Shown here: in pieces, positions 16,532 to 24,901 of the stretch
Numbering within the stretch: position 1 is the stretch's first letter
Layout: every line of letters begins with the position of its first letter
DNA from: Flavobacterium azooxidireducens
GTDB taxonomy: Bacteria; Bacteroidota; Bacteroidia; Flavobacteriales; Flavobacteriaceae
Assembly (NCBI RefSeq): GCF_023195775.1
Contig: NZ_CP096205.1
Coordinates: 3,493,001-3,557,000 of the forward strand
Reading direction: 5' to 3'
Length of the DNA: 64,000 bases
Notes under the pieces: generated by a model
What the model saw: the letters and a program-made list of their open reading frames with translations, nothing else
Told to the model about the DNA's origin: nothing
The model's database searches: none
Program-made: the position numbers and the translations under genes

Positions 16532-16632
16532 ATTTGTTTTTTTATCAAATATAAAAAATTGTTTTTTGAACTTTTGAAAAAAATTTCTTTAAAAAAAGTT
16601 TTTTGGTATCTTCGTCGGAAAATAAAACCAGT

Positions 16633-16884
16633 TTGAAACTTATTAAATTTTTGGCCTTAGCGGAAAAACAACAATATGAAATTCTTTTTGATAAAGGAGT
16701 TGTTGTTGCTGAACGCAATGGAAAACCTGTAATTAAAAAACTCTACAGTTTAAATACTTTTTTTGTAGAAGTTCATTTTCATTTTGGTACGGAAGAAATT
16801 CTGTTTAAAAAAGTTTTTAAAGAAGGTGAATTATTAGACAGTTATTTGAGTGAATTTAAGTTGGTTTTACCAAAAATCAATTGA
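16633..16884 (+). CDS. Small hypothetical cytoplasmic protein
   Basis: 83 residues from the TTG at 16633 (MKLIKFLALAEKQQYEILFDKG), or 93 from a TTG at 16603. I prefer 16633 because related flavobacterial proteins, as I remember them, begin with a short K-x-F-L-x-L-x-E-x-QQYE-LLF segment. There is no ATG in frame. The sequence is beta-rich, with VEVHFHFGTEEILFKKVF in the middle. No known domain. It converges on the mce gene with 0 bp between stops. Confidence 0.55.
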   Translation: MKLIKFLALAEKQQYEILFDKGVVVAERNGKPVIKKLYSLNTFFVEVHFHFGTEEILFKKVFKEGELLDSYLSEFKLVLPKIN

Positions 16885-17295
16885 TTATACATTTTTATTC
16901 TCGCAAAGTTCTAACAAAACGCCATGTGTAGCTTTTGGATGAAGAAAAGCAATGTCTAATCCCTCTGCTCCTTTTCTGGGTGTTTTGTCGATTAATTGAA
17001 CGCCTTTTTGATCTAATTCGTTTAGATTTTCTTCGATGTTTTTTACTGCGATGGCTAAGTGGTGAATTCCTTCGCCTCTTTTTTCTATAAATTTTCCGAT
17101 TGGTCCGTCGGGATCGGTAGATTCTAACAGTTCTATTTTGGATTGACCAATCATGAAAAAAGCAGTTTTGACTTTTTGTTCTTTTACTTCTTCGATGTTG
17201 TAGCATTTGAGTCCAAGCATGTTTTCGTAAAAAGGGATTGCTTCTTTTAGACTTTTTACGGCTATACCGATGTGTTCGATGTGTGATAAATTCAT
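16885..17295 (-). CDS. mce: Methylmalonyl-CoA epimerase
   Basis: 136 residues, full length. It interconverts (R)- and (S)-methylmalonyl-CoA in propionate metabolism. A single glyoxalase/VOC-fold protein: [16 protein letters not shown] (metal-ligand His), [20 protein letters not shown] (second His) and GVLLELCE (Glu ligand). The [12 protein letters not shown] stretch is specific to epimerases within the VOC group. It lies 28 bp downstream of the phospholipase gene on the same strand, so they may share a transcript without a functional link. A carboxylase beta subunit at 5.4 kb could belong to the same pathway. Confidence 0.92.
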   Translation of the reverse strand: MNLSHIEHIGIAVKSLKEAIPFYENMLGLKCYNIEEVKEQKVKTAFFMIGQSKIELLESTDPDGPIGKFIEKRGEGIHHLAIAVKNIEENLNELDQKGVQLIDKTPRKGAEGLDIAFLHPKATHGVLLELCENKNV

Positions 17296-17323
17296 AAAAG
17301 TAGTTTTTAAATTAATTTTAATT

Positions 17324-18217
17324 TTACCAATTGGCGAATGAGATTCCGATTCCGAGTGTGGTTTGGCTGTGATTGTAATCGACTAACGTTTCGCCGTATC
17401 CGTGGAAAAATTGAAAGTGTCCACGTAAATGTCCTTTCATTGGGAAAACGTAGTTTAATTGTATGCTTCCGCCCTTGATTCGGTCGAATGGATGTCTGAC
17501 AATGGTGTAAAATTCATGACGGTTATAGGAATAAGCCGCAGTAATTTCACCATTTCCAACGAATTTTGTGATGGTTGGGTTTTCATCATCTGTGTCTGAG
17601 GAACGAATCCATGGATTTAAAGAGACAATCCAGTTATTGTTTTCATAACCTAAATGAAAAATTATTCTGTTCCAACTTCTTGACAGCGGAAAATCACGAC
17701 CGTTTGATTCGTGGTTAATTGAAACACCTGTTGAACGAAAATGTCCGCCAAACGCTTTGATTTTTAATGGATAGACAAATATCAATTCCGGTTCATAATT
17801 GAGTTCTCGGAATGCTCTTGACAAATCTTTGTTATAAATTTGCCAATACGCTTTTTGTGTATACGCTAGCCAAATATCTGCTTTTCCCCAAAACAAACCT
17901 TGAAGTAATTTGGTTTTGAAACTCAGTTGAAATTTTGCTTCGTAGCGGTTAAAATCTTGTGTTTCTGTGGCAGAATATTCAGGATTTTCACTGTAAGGTT
18001 TTTCATTTGGGTCGCTTGACCATCGTCCGGCTGAAATATAGATTGGTTTATAAGAAACTAATCGAAATGTACCTTTTTTGTGAATGGAGTCGAGTTCCCA
18101 TTGTTGTGAATAGGATTTGGAAATAATATCTGTTTGCACCATTGGCTCTTCGAGTGTTTGACTAATTGAAGTCAACGAAAAGCCAAAAAGCAAGCAAAAA
18201 ATCGTAAGCAATTTCAT
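17324..18217 (-). CDS. Outer-membrane phospholipase A (PldA/OMPLA family)
   Basis: 297 residues from the ATG at 18217, giving signal peptide [20 protein letters not shown]; a further-upstream in-frame start would place 17 charged residues before it. The beta-barrel enzyme hydrolyses outer-membrane phospholipids. The active-site block is visible: INHESNGR (His and Ser of the H-x-S motif) followed about 10 residues later by SRSWNRI (Asn). The calcium-site Ser region (SSDTDDEN) and the closing [10 protein letters not shown] are typical of PldA. The start lies about 40 bp beyond the terminator at 18259. Confidence 0.88.
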   Translation of the reverse strand: MKLLTIFCLLFGFSLTSISQTLEEPMVQTDIISKSYSQQWELDSIHKKGTFRLVSYKPIYISAGRWSSDPNEKPYSENPEYSATETQDFNRYEAKFQLSFKTKLLQGLFWGKADIWLAYTQKAYWQIYNKDLSRAFRELNYEPELIFVYPLKIKAFGGHFRSTGVSINHESNGRDFPLSRSWNRIIFHLGYENNNWIVSLNPWIRSSDTDDENPTITKFVGNGEITAAYSYNRHEFYTIVRHPFDRIKGGSIQLNYVFPMKGHLRGHFQFFHGYGETLVDYNHSQTTLGIGISFANW

Positions 18218-18258
18218 AGAACGTTTTTTTTTCGAAAGATAGGTATTTTTGTATAAAA

Positions 18259-18284
18259 AAAGTGTCAAATTTCTTTGACACTTT
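18259..18284 (-). terminator. Rho-independent terminator of the small exported protein gene
   Basis: Perfect 11-bp stem (AAAGTGTCAAA / TTTGACACTTT) with a 4-nt loop; in the minus direction it is followed by a T7 run. Confidence 0.85.
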
Positions 18285-18306
18285 AAGTACTAACATTAAA
18301 TGTTAA

Positions 18307-18510
18307 TTATGATTTAGATTCTGCTTTTTTAGAAGCACAACAAGCTTTTTTCTCGCCAGTTGCACAATCTTTTTTCTCTTCTTTAGAGCAAGCAGCTTTT
18401 TCAGTTTTAGCTTTGTCTTTTTTCTTTTCTTTGTTTTTTGGATCTGTTGCCATAGCATCTGCAGTTACAAAAAACGCGGCTACAACTAATAATGAAACTA
18501 ATTTTTTCAT
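18307..18510 (-). CDS. Small exported Lys/Cys-rich protein
   Basis: 67 residues. Signal peptide (MKKLVSLLVVAAFFVTADA) followed by a mature part of about 45 residues that is nearly all Lys, Glu, Ala and Ser. Its four Cys are AACSKEEKKDC and KKACCASKK. It lacks recognisable structure and may bind metals or redox-active groups; that is inference from composition only. It is a single-gene unit: a near-consensus promoter upstream and a strong terminator downstream. That suggests high expression. Confidence 0.65.
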   Translation of the reverse strand: MKKLVSLLVVAAFFVTADAMATDPKNKEKKKDKAKTEKAACSKEEKKDCATGEKKACCASKKAESKS

Positions 18511-18545
18511 GATATACGATTTTAAGAATTAACGATTTATTATTA

Positions 18546-18577
18546 CAAATATATAATTTATTGTGATACTTTGACAA
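18546..18577 (-). promoter_or_regulatory. Promoter of the small Lys/Cys-rich protein gene
   Basis: On the minus strand: TTG (18575-18577), 21-nt spacer, TATATTTG (18546-18553). It matches the Bacteroidota consensus and lies about 36 bp upstream of the ATG at 18510. Confidence 0.65.
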
Positions 18578-18638
18578 AAGCCAACATTTTTTAATGCAAT
18601 TTTAAGATTTAGACTTATTCTTTAGAAAAAAATCAATC

Positions 18639-18935
18639 TTAACTATTATTTTGAATTATTTTGATAATTTCTTGTTTAGAAAGAACTCCCGATTGTCGCC
18701 AAAGTTGTTTGCCATTTTGAAAAAGCATCATAGTTGGCACACCTCGCACTTGGTATTGAGCTGCTAATGGCTGATTTTTATCAACATCTATTTTGATAAT
18801 TGAAATATTTTCTCCCAGTTCATCTTTCACTTCCTTTAAAATTGGAGCTAACATTTGACACGGTCCGCACCAAGTGGCAAAAAAATCAACCAACACGGGT
18901 TTGGGAGAATTGATTATATCTATAAAACTTGACAT
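18639..18935 (-). CDS. trxA: Thioredoxin
   Basis: 98 residues, one thioredoxin fold. The active site FFATWCGPCQ (Cys23, Cys26), the cis-Pro loop RGVPTMMLF and the DVDKNQPLA segment are all present. No signal peptide, so it acts in the cytoplasm. It is the last gene of the MBL-rhodanese operon, 10 bp behind the rhodanese lipoprotein gene. The setting suggests that it reduces persulfide or thiosulfonate intermediates formed by the rhodanese enzymes, rather than being the cell's main thioredoxin. Confidence 0.93.
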   Translation of the reverse strand: MSSFIDIINSPKPVLVDFFATWCGPCQMLAPILKEVKDELGENISIIKIDVDKNQPLAAQYQVRGVPTMMLFQNGKQLWRQSGVLSKQEIIKIIQNNS

Positions 18936-18945
18936 GATAATATTA

Positions 18946-19308
18946 TTAATTCCAGTTCATGTAACCACCTTGCAAATCGACTATTTGAGTAAAACCTAAT
19001 TCTACCATTTTCTTGGCAGCTGTTTGGCTTCTAGCACCGCTTCTGCAATAGATGTAAACAGGTTGGGTTTTGTCTAACTTTTGGATTTCGGTTTCAAAAT
19101 TAGCATCATTTACATCAATATTTTTTGCTCCTTTGATGAATCCATCAGCGTATTCTTGTGGCGTTCTAACATCAATGAGTTGAACATTTTCTTTAGTAAT
19201 AACTGTTTGAAATTCAGATTTTTGAACAACTTTAATTTTAGAATCTTTTTGGGACTGACAAGAAAATGTAACAAATGCGAATAGAAAGATCAAAATTATT
19301 TTTTTCAT
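18946..19308 (-). CDS. Rhodanese-domain lipoprotein
   Basis: 120 residues from the ATG at 19308; an alternative ATG lies three codons upstream. The start MKKIILIFLFAFVTFSC gives a lipobox Cys17. A single rhodanese domain follows: LIDVRTPQEYADGFIKGA, then the active-site loop YIYCRSGARS (Cys88), then GF-VDLQGGYMNW. Rhodaneses carry sulfane sulfur on the Cys. The lipid anchor places it in the periplasm, so it may capture sulfane sulfur outside the cytoplasm. It follows the MBL-rhodanese gene by about 20 bp. Confidence 0.88.
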   Translation of the reverse strand: MKKIILIFLFAFVTFSCQSQKDSKIKVVQKSEFQTVITKENVQLIDVRTPQEYADGFIKGAKNIDVNDANFETEIQKLDKTQPVYIYCRSGARSQTAAKKMVELGFTQIVDLQGGYMNWN

Positions 19309-19326
19309 ACTGATCATTTTTTTAAA

Positions 19327-20730
19327 TTATAAAGTACTTGGACAAACGTAGGCCGTTCTTTTAATTTCGGTTTGTTTTATAGCAGCGTAACCACCTTTTA
19401 CATCAATAACATTGTGATAACCTCTCGCTTTTAGAATAGATGCAGCAATCATACTGCGGTATCCGCCGGCACAATGCAAATAGAAATCTTTTTCTTTTGG
19501 AAATTCACTTAGATGTTCGTTTAGGAAATCCAGCGGAGTTGATGGCACATCGACAATGTGTTCAGAGGCATATTCGCCTGGTTTTCTTACATCGAAAACG
19601 GGAACATTTTCTTTAATTTTTTCTTCTAAAACAGCAGCATCAACAGAAGTTACGGTGTCGTATTCCATACCGGCTTTTTTCCAAGATTCAAAACCACCTT
19701 TTAAAAAGCCTACAGTATTATCGTAGCCAACGCGGGCTAAACGGGTGATTGTTTCTTCTTCTCGACCTTCGGGAGTTACCAACAAAATAGGTTGCTTGTA
19801 ATCTAAAATTAACGCACCAACCCATGGAGCAAATTGTCCGTCGATACCGATAAATATCGATTTTGGAATATGTCCTTTGGCAAAATCGTCTTGGTGACGA
19901 ACATCTAAAATTAGTGCATCCGTATCATTTGCAACGGTTTCAAACACATTTGGTTCAAATGCTTGAGCTTCTTTGATGATATTTTCTACATTTTCGTAGC
20001 CTTCTTTGTTTAGTTTAACGTTCATTGGGAAATAAGCCGGTGGTGGTAATAAACCATCGGTTACTTCTTTCACAAATTCTTCTTTTGTCATATCTGCTCG
20101 CAAAGCATAATTGGTTGCTTTTTGATCGCCGATACTTCCAACAGTTTCTTTGCTTAAATTTTTTCCACAGGCAGAACCGGCTCCGTGTGCAGGATAAACA
20201 ATGACATCATCAGCTAATGTCATGATTTTGGTGCGAAGACTATCAAATAACAATCCTGCTAATTGTTCTTGTGTCATATCGGCGGCTTTTTGAGCTAAGT
20301 CGGGACGACCTACATCGCCTAAAAACAAAGTATCACCGCTAAAAATAGCATGATCTTTTCCGTTTTTATCTTTTAATAAATAGGTTGTACTTTCCATTGT
20401 ATGACCGGGCGTGTGCAAGGCAGTAATGGTGATTTCGCCTAACTGAAATACTTCGCCATCTTTAGCAATATGAGCTTTAAAACTCGGACTAGCATTAGGC
20501 CCATAAACAATTGGTGCTCCTGTTTTTTCGGCTAAAGTAACATGACCGCTGACAAAATCGGCATGAAAATGAGTTTCAAAAATATATTTGATTTTCCCGT
20601 TTACTTTTTCTGCCTTGTCAATATAAGGTTGCACTTCTCTCAATGGATCAATAATAGCGATTTCACCTTTGCTTTCAATAAAATAGGCTCCTTGAGCTAA
20701 ACACCCAGTATATATTTGTTCTATTTTCAT
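19327..20730 (-). CDS. MBL-fold hydrolase with two rhodanese domains (persulfide dioxygenase-like), copy 1
   Basis: 467 residues. Residues 1-250 are a metallo-beta-lactamase domain with FETHFHADFVSGH (His54, His56, Asp58), HTPGHTMES, SGDTLFLGDVGRPD and PAHGAGSACG. This is the ETHE1/BLH persulfide dioxygenase subgroup, which oxidises glutathione persulfide or similar to sulfite. Residues 265-355 are a rhodanese domain without catalytic Cys. Residues 370-467 are an active one (HCAGGYRS, Cys420). The C-terminus, YVCPSTL, is shared with copy 2. It is the first gene of an operon with the rhodanese and thioredoxin, behind a palindromic operator at 20776. Confidence 0.9.
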   Translation of the reverse strand: MKIEQIYTGCLAQGAYFIESKGEIAIIDPLREVQPYIDKAEKVNGKIKYIFETHFHADFVSGHVTLAEKTGAPIVYGPNASPSFKAHIAKDGEVFQLGEITITALHTPGHTMESTTYLLKDKNGKDHAIFSGDTLFLGDVGRPDLAQKAADMTQEQLAGLLFDSLRTKIMTLADDVIVYPAHGAGSACGKNLSKETVGSIGDQKATNYALRADMTKEEFVKEVTDGLLPPPAYFPMNVKLNKEGYENVENIIKEAQAFEPNVFETVANDTDALILDVRHQDDFAKGHIPKSIFIGIDGQFAPWVGALILDYKQPILLVTPEGREEETITRLARVGYDNTVGFLKGGFESWKKAGMEYDTVTSVDAAVLEEKIKENVPVFDVRKPGEYASEHIVDVPSTPLDFLNEHLSEFPKEKDFYLHCAGGYRSMIAASILKARGYHNVIDVKGGYAAIKQTEIKRTAYVCPSTL

Positions 20731-20746
20731 ACTCTTTAATTTTGTG

Positions 20747-20754
20747 TAAAATTA
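20747..20754 (-). promoter_or_regulatory. -7-like box of the MBL-rhodanese copy 1 operon
   Basis: On the minus strand TAATTTTA, one base from the TAnnTTTG consensus, 21 nt downstream of the palindrome at 20776-20793. The palindrome occupies the place of the -33 element, as expected of an activator-dependent promoter. Confidence 0.45.
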
Positions 20755-20775
20755 TACTTCAACAACCAAAAAAGT

Positions 20776-20793
20776 TGTAACAATAGTTACAAA
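20776..20793. promoter_or_regulatory. Candidate Crp/Fnr operator (TTGTAAC-N4-GTTACAA)
   Basis: A perfect 7-bp inverted repeat with a 4-nt spacer, the geometry of Crp/Fnr-family sites. It is 46 bp upstream of the start codon of MBL-rhodanese copy 1. A near-identical site lies before tauE (24161-24178). The Crp/Fnr gene at 24182 in the same island is the likely binder; this is inference. Confidence 0.65.
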
Positions 20794-20804
20794 GATAAGA
20801 AATA

Positions 20805-20836
20805 AAAAAAGCCTAAATCAATCAGTTCAGGCTTTG
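20805..20836 (-). terminator. Terminator of the tauE-yeiH-MBL operon
   Basis: On the minus strand AAAGCCTGAA and TTTAGGCTTT form a stem with one mismatch (loop about 8 nt), followed by T7. It lies just after the stop of MBL-rhodanese copy 2. Confidence 0.75.
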
Positions 20837-20855
20837 ACAAAAATTTATGATTGTT

Positions 20856-22271
20856 TTATAATAAGGTGGATGGGCAAACGAATTCTGTTGTTGGTATTGA
20901 CGTTATCTTGATTTCTGAAAAACCTCCGACAACATCTGAAAAATTTGAAAAACCATTTTGCTTTAAAATAGAAGCGGCTATTATACTTCTATATCCTCCG
21001 GCACAATTTAAAACGAATGGTTTATCTTTTGGAAATTCATTTAGACGTTTAGAAATTTCATTTAACGGAATATTGATTGCATCAATTACATGTTCTGCAT
21101 TGAACTCACTTTTCTTTCTAACGTCTATTAAAAGTTTATTATTATTTTGAATTTCGTGCGATAATTCTTGAGCAGTAATTCTATTTATTAACTCTATTTT
21201 TTTATTTGCATTTAACCAAGCATCAAAACCACCCTCTAAATATCCGATGGCATAATCATATCCAACTCTTGAAAGGCGAATGATGCTTTCTTCTACCTTG
21301 CCGGGATAAGTTATGAGAAGAATTTTTTGTTTGATATTATCGATTAATTCTCCCACCCACATGGCAAAATTACTTTCCAATCCGATGTTTAGGCTATTTG
21401 GAATGAATCCTTTTGCAAAATCTTCAGCTCTACGAGTGTCAAGCAAGAGAATATCTTTATTTGCTGAAAGTTTTTCAAAATCGTCTAATGACAGAGCAAT
21501 TTTTCCTCTGTGCATTATAGTATCTAAACTTTCATACCCTTGAATATTCATCAATACATTTTTAGGAAAATAGACTGGCGGAGTTGTTAAACCATTTAAT
21601 AACTCGTTCACAAATTCGTCTTCTGTCATATCAGGTCGAAGAGCATAGTTAGTTTTTTTCTGATTTCCTAAGGTATCAGTCGTTTCTTTGCTCATCATTT
21701 TTCCGCAAGCAGAGCCGGCTCCATGATTAGGATAAACGATTAAATCATCGGAAAGAGGCATGATTTTGTTTCGAAGCGAATGAAAAAGCATTCGAGCCAA
21801 TTTATCTTGCGTTAAATCTGCAATCACATGTTGAGCCAAATCGGGTCTGCCCACATCGCCAATAAAAAGAGTATCACCGGAAATTATTCCATGTTCTTTC
21901 CCGTTTTCATCAATTAATAAATAGGTTGTGCTTTCTAGTGTATGTCCGGGCGTGTGAAGAACTCTAATAGTATAATCACCAACTTTAAACAATTGATTAT
22001 CTTCTGCTACCAAAGCATCAAAACCTGGTTTTGCAGTTGGTCCGTAAACAATTTTTGCTCCTTCTTTTTGAGCCAAATCTAAATGTCCGGAAACAAAATC
22101 GGCATGAAAATGCGTTTCAAAAACATACTTAATTTTAGCATTGTCTTTTTTTGCTCGATCAATATAGGGTTGAACTTCACGAAGTGGATCAAAAATAGCT
22201 GCTTCACCTTTATTTTCCACATAATAAGCAGCATGTGCAATACAGCCTGTATAAATTTGTTCTATTTTCAT
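20856..22271 (-). CDS. MBL-fold hydrolase with two rhodanese domains (persulfide dioxygenase-like), copy 2
   Basis: 471 residues from the ATG at 22271 (MKIEQIYTGCIAHAAYY, matching copy 1); a further-upstream start would add 11 residues absent from copy 1. The domain order equals copy 1: MBL (FETHFHADFVSGH, HTPGHTLES, GDVGRPD, NHGAGSACG), Cys-less rhodanese, active rhodanese (NCAGGYRS, Cys423), ending FVCPSTLL. Roughly half of the positions agree with copy 1 by eye, so this is an old duplication. It ends the tauE-yeiH-MBL unit, 58 bp behind yeiH. Confidence 0.88.
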   Translation of the reverse strand: MKIEQIYTGCIAHAAYYVENKGEAAIFDPLREVQPYIDRAKKDNAKIKYVFETHFHADFVSGHLDLAQKEGAKIVYGPTAKPGFDALVAEDNQLFKVGDYTIRVLHTPGHTLESTTYLLIDENGKEHGIISGDTLFIGDVGRPDLAQHVIADLTQDKLARMLFHSLRNKIMPLSDDLIVYPNHGAGSACGKMMSKETTDTLGNQKKTNYALRPDMTEDEFVNELLNGLTTPPVYFPKNVLMNIQGYESLDTIMHRGKIALSLDDFEKLSANKDILLLDTRRAEDFAKGFIPNSLNIGLESNFAMWVGELIDNIKQKILLITYPGKVEESIIRLSRVGYDYAIGYLEGGFDAWLNANKKIELINRITAQELSHEIQNNNKLLIDVRKKSEFNAEHVIDAINIPLNEISKRLNEFPKDKPFVLNCAGGYRSIIAASILKQNGFSNFSDVVGGFSEIKITSIPTTEFVCPSTLL

Positions 22272-22328
22272 TGTATTAAAAATTTTGATAAAAATAGTCT
22301 CCAATAAAAAAACACAAAATGATATTTA

Positions 22329-23306
22329 TCAGTTAATTACAAAGAATATCCCAAGAAGAATCAATATAATTTGAAATAAAAAAATCAGAAAACCGTAGAA
22401 TAATCCTTTCTTTCCGGATTGAATTAGGGCTGAAAAACTTACTTTCAATCCAATTGCTGTCATTGCGACAGTTAATAATACTTTACCAATTTCTGAAGAA
22501 AAATCAATAAAACTTTGTGGAATTTTAAATAATGAAACAAAAACAGTTATTAAAATAAAACCCCATAAATACCAAGGTAGCTGAAAATAGCTTTTCCAAT
22601 TTTTGCCTTTGTTGTCTTGGGTTAAGAAGGAAAAAAAGATTAAACCGGGAGAAAGTAATGCAACCCGAGCTAATTTTATGGTTAAGGCTTGATCTCCAAC
22701 ATCAGGTGAAATGGCAAAAGCTGCTCCGGCTACATTTCCAACAGAATGTAGTGTTCCTCCTAAAAGCAAACTTATTTCTGTGGTTGAAAAAGAAAAAAGT
22801 GTTAGAATTAATGGTAAGAAAAGCATTCCTAACGTACCAAATAAGTTAACTACTGCCATAGCAACGCCAACATCTTCTTTATTTTTATTTAAACTTGGAG
22901 CTAAAGCGGCAATGGCACTGGAACCACAAATGGCGGTTCCAAAACCAACCATCCAACCAACTGTGCTAGGACAATTCATTTTTTTGGAAAGAAAAACACT
23001 AAAAATTAGTACTGCAAAAACAACGACTGCAACCAACAAAAAGCTTTGCCAACCAATTTTTCCCATGTAAGAATAATTGATACCAAAGGCTAAAAAAAGT
23101 ATCGAAAATTCTAAGACATTCGAACCTGTAAGACTTATCCCGGGAGATAATTTTGATGGTAGTTTAAAGAAATTTCCAATTACAATTCCTAACAACAATC
23201 CAATTAAAATGCTGTTTAAAAAAGGAAAAACAGTACTTATTGTCAATGCAAAAGCCGCTATTAAAATAGTAAAAAGAATTCCTGAAAATGCGGTTTTAAA
23301 AATCAT
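22329..23306 (-). CDS. YeiH/UPF0324 family putative sulfate exporter
   Basis: 325 residues, about ten hydrophobic segments. UPF0324 proteins are integral membrane proteins annotated as putative sulfate exporters. Diagnostic stretches: GLLLGIVIGN, TGSNVLEFSILFLAFGINYS, GFGTAICGSSAIAALAP, and LHSVGNVAGAAFAISPDVGDQAL. It lies 7 bp downstream of the tauE gene, so they are co-transcribed. In this island it would remove the end product of sulfur oxidation; substrate is inferred from family annotation and context only. Confidence 0.85.
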   Translation of the reverse strand: MIFKTAFSGILFTILIAAFALTISTVFPFLNSILIGLLLGIVIGNFFKLPSKLSPGISLTGSNVLEFSILFLAFGINYSYMGKIGWQSFLLVAVVVFAVLIFSVFLSKKMNCPSTVGWMVGFGTAICGSSAIAALAPSLNKNKEDVGVAMAVVNLFGTLGMLFLPLILTLFSFSTTEISLLLGGTLHSVGNVAGAAFAISPDVGDQALTIKLARVALLSPGLIFFSFLTQDNKGKNWKSYFQLPWYLWGFILITVFVSLFKIPQSFIDFSSEIGKVLLTVAMTAIGLKVSFSALIQSGKKGLFYGFLIFLFQIILILLGIFFVIN

Positions 23307-23313
23307 ACTACAA

Positions 23314-24117
23314 TTATAATACTAATTCTTTAACTAGGATATAAATTCCCATGAAAAGAACAAACCAGCCAAAACCGGTTTTCAATTTGTTTCCTTCTAT
23401 TTTTTTGGAGAGAAAAATTCCGATGAAGATTCCAATTATGGAGGCGATTGTAAAATAGGATAACAAACTCCAATCGATTGGCTGATCACTTTTTAAATCG
23501 CCTAAAAAACCTATAAGTGATTTTGCGGCAATAATAAAAAGTGACGTTCCAACAGCTAATTTCATTGGCATTTTGGCAAATAAAACTAAAGCAGGAATGA
23601 TTAAAAATCCGCCCCCTGCTCCTACTAAACCTGTTAAAACTCCAACCGCTATACCTTCTACTAAAATAAGTGGAAAATTGTATATTAAAGGTAAATTTTC
23701 ATCAATTTTTACTTTTGATGGTTTTATCATTGAAACTGATGCCATCATCATAACAATGGCAAACAAAATCATTAAAGCGATAGGTTTGGTAAATTCAAAC
23801 ATTCCAACAGTAAAAATTACATCAGGAATTATTGGAACCAGAAATGCTCTTGTTAAGTAAACTGCTGCTATCGAAGGAATTCCGAAAATTAAAACGGTTT
23901 TAAAATCAACTTTTTTAAGAATTGCACTTTTTATTCCGCCGACCAAAGCAGTTGAACCTACAATAAATAAGGAATATGCTGTGGCCAAAATAGGTTCAAC
24001 AGCCATAATATAAACTAATATTGGAACGGTTAAAATGGAACCTCCGCTACCGATTAACCCCAGTGAAATTCCGACTAGAATTGCAAGAAAATATCCTAAA
24101 ATTTGGGCTGATTCCAT
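23314..24117 (-). CDS. TauE/SafE family sulfite exporter
   Basis: 267 residues from the ATG at 24117; an ATG 18 bp upstream would lie before the predicted transcription start. Eight or so transmembrane segments in two repeats with the family's GISLGLIGSGGSILTVPIL and GVLTGLVGAGGGFLIIPALV motifs. TauE/SafE proteins export sulfite, sulfonates or related anions. It is the first gene of tauE-yeiH-MBL, behind a consensus -7 box and a Crp/Fnr-like palindrome. Confidence 0.9.
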   Translation of the reverse strand: MESAQILGYFLAILVGISLGLIGSGGSILTVPILVYIMAVEPILATAYSLFIVGSTALVGGIKSAILKKVDFKTVLIFGIPSIAAVYLTRAFLVPIIPDVIFTVGMFEFTKPIALMILFAIVMMMASVSMIKPSKVKIDENLPLIYNFPLILVEGIAVGVLTGLVGAGGGFLIIPALVLFAKMPMKLAVGTSLFIIAAKSLIGFLGDLKSDQPIDWSLLSYFTIASIIGIFIGIFLSKKIEGNKLKTGFGWFVLFMGIYILVKELVL

Positions 24118-24132
24118 TATTATAATTTTCAT

Positions 24133-24140
24133 CAAAAGTA
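24133..24140 (-). promoter_or_regulatory. -7 box of the tauE operon
   Basis: Minus strand TACTTTTG, an exact fit to TAnnTTTG. It is 20 nt downstream of the palindrome at 24161-24178, the same arrangement (21 nt) as at MBL-rhodanese copy 1. Confidence 0.55.
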
Positions 24141-24160
24141 AAGGTCAAAAATCGATTACT

Positions 24161-24178
24161 TTGTAACTTTTGATACAT
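24161..24178. promoter_or_regulatory. Candidate Crp/Fnr operator (TTGTAAC-N4-GATACAT)
   Basis: It shares the left arm and spacer length with the site at 20776, and five of seven right-arm bases. It lies 44 bp upstream of the tauE ATG and directly after the stop of the Crp/Fnr gene. Confidence 0.6.
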
Positions 24179-24181
24179 TGT

Positions 24182-24811
24182 TTATTTCAATAATTCGATT
24201 GAAGCACGATGAAGTCTGATTCTTCCATCGTTTTCTGACGCTTTTAATAACCTTGAAATTACGACTCGAGAAGTGTGCAAATCATAGGCAATTTCTTGAT
24301 GTGTAGTATGAATTTCTTTAGATTGATTAATTTTAGATTTGTCGATTAAATAATTCATTAATCGTTCATCCATGTTCATAAAAGCCAAATTATCAATAGC
24401 ATTTAGCATTTCTTTTAAACGATTGTTGTAGCTGTTAAAAACATAATTTCGCCAACTTTTATATTTGCCCAACCATTCTTCCATTTTGTGCACCGGAATC
24501 ATGATTACTTTTCCGTTAGTTTCGGCAACGGCACGAATTTCACTTTTGGTTTCGCCCATGCAACAAGCCATAGTCATGGCACAGGTATCGCCTTTTTCTA
24601 TAAAATATAGAAGCAATTCGCCTTCATCAAAATCTTCACGTAAAATTTTGATAGCTCCTTCAATGAGTAATGGCATTTTTTTGATATAGTCGCCAAAATC
24701 AATTAAAACATCGCCTTCACTAAAATCTCTAAGTAAGGAAACTTCTGCTATTTCATCTATTAAATTATCTTCAAAAATAAAACCGTACGTTGTCTTTAAA
24801 AGTTCTTTCAT
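24182..24811 (-). CDS. Crp/Fnr family transcription regulator with Cys pair in sensor domain
   Basis: 209 residues: an N-terminal cyclic-nucleotide-binding-like barrel (1-120), dimer helix, and a C-terminal HTH (THQEIAYDLHTSRVVISRLLKA). The barrel has ISLLLYFI-like core elements but not the full RSAA-type cAMP-binding set. It has Cys77 and adjacent Cys83-Cys84 (CAMTMACCMGE), where FNR-type Fe-S ligands at the N-terminus are absent. A thiol or persulfide sensor is therefore possible; this is inference. It heads the sulfur island 46-64 bp before tauE on the same strand, and the two operators nearby suggest that it controls both sulfur operons. Confidence 0.85.
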   Translation of the reverse strand: MKELLKTTYGFIFEDNLIDEIAEVSLLRDFSEGDVLIDFGDYIKKMPLLIEGAIKILREDFDEGELLLYFIEKGDTCAMTMACCMGETKSEIRAVAETNGKVIMIPVHKMEEWLGKYKSWRNYVFNSYNNRLKEMLNAIDNLAFMNMDERLMNYLIDKSKINQSKEIHTTHQEIAYDLHTSRVVISRLLKASENDGRIRLHRASIELLK

Positions 24812-24901
24812 TATTATTAATTGAATTTTGAATCATAAAATTACACTAATTATTACATTTTCTTAAAATTAAATAACGAAATTTGAAATAAAAAATCAAT
24901 T

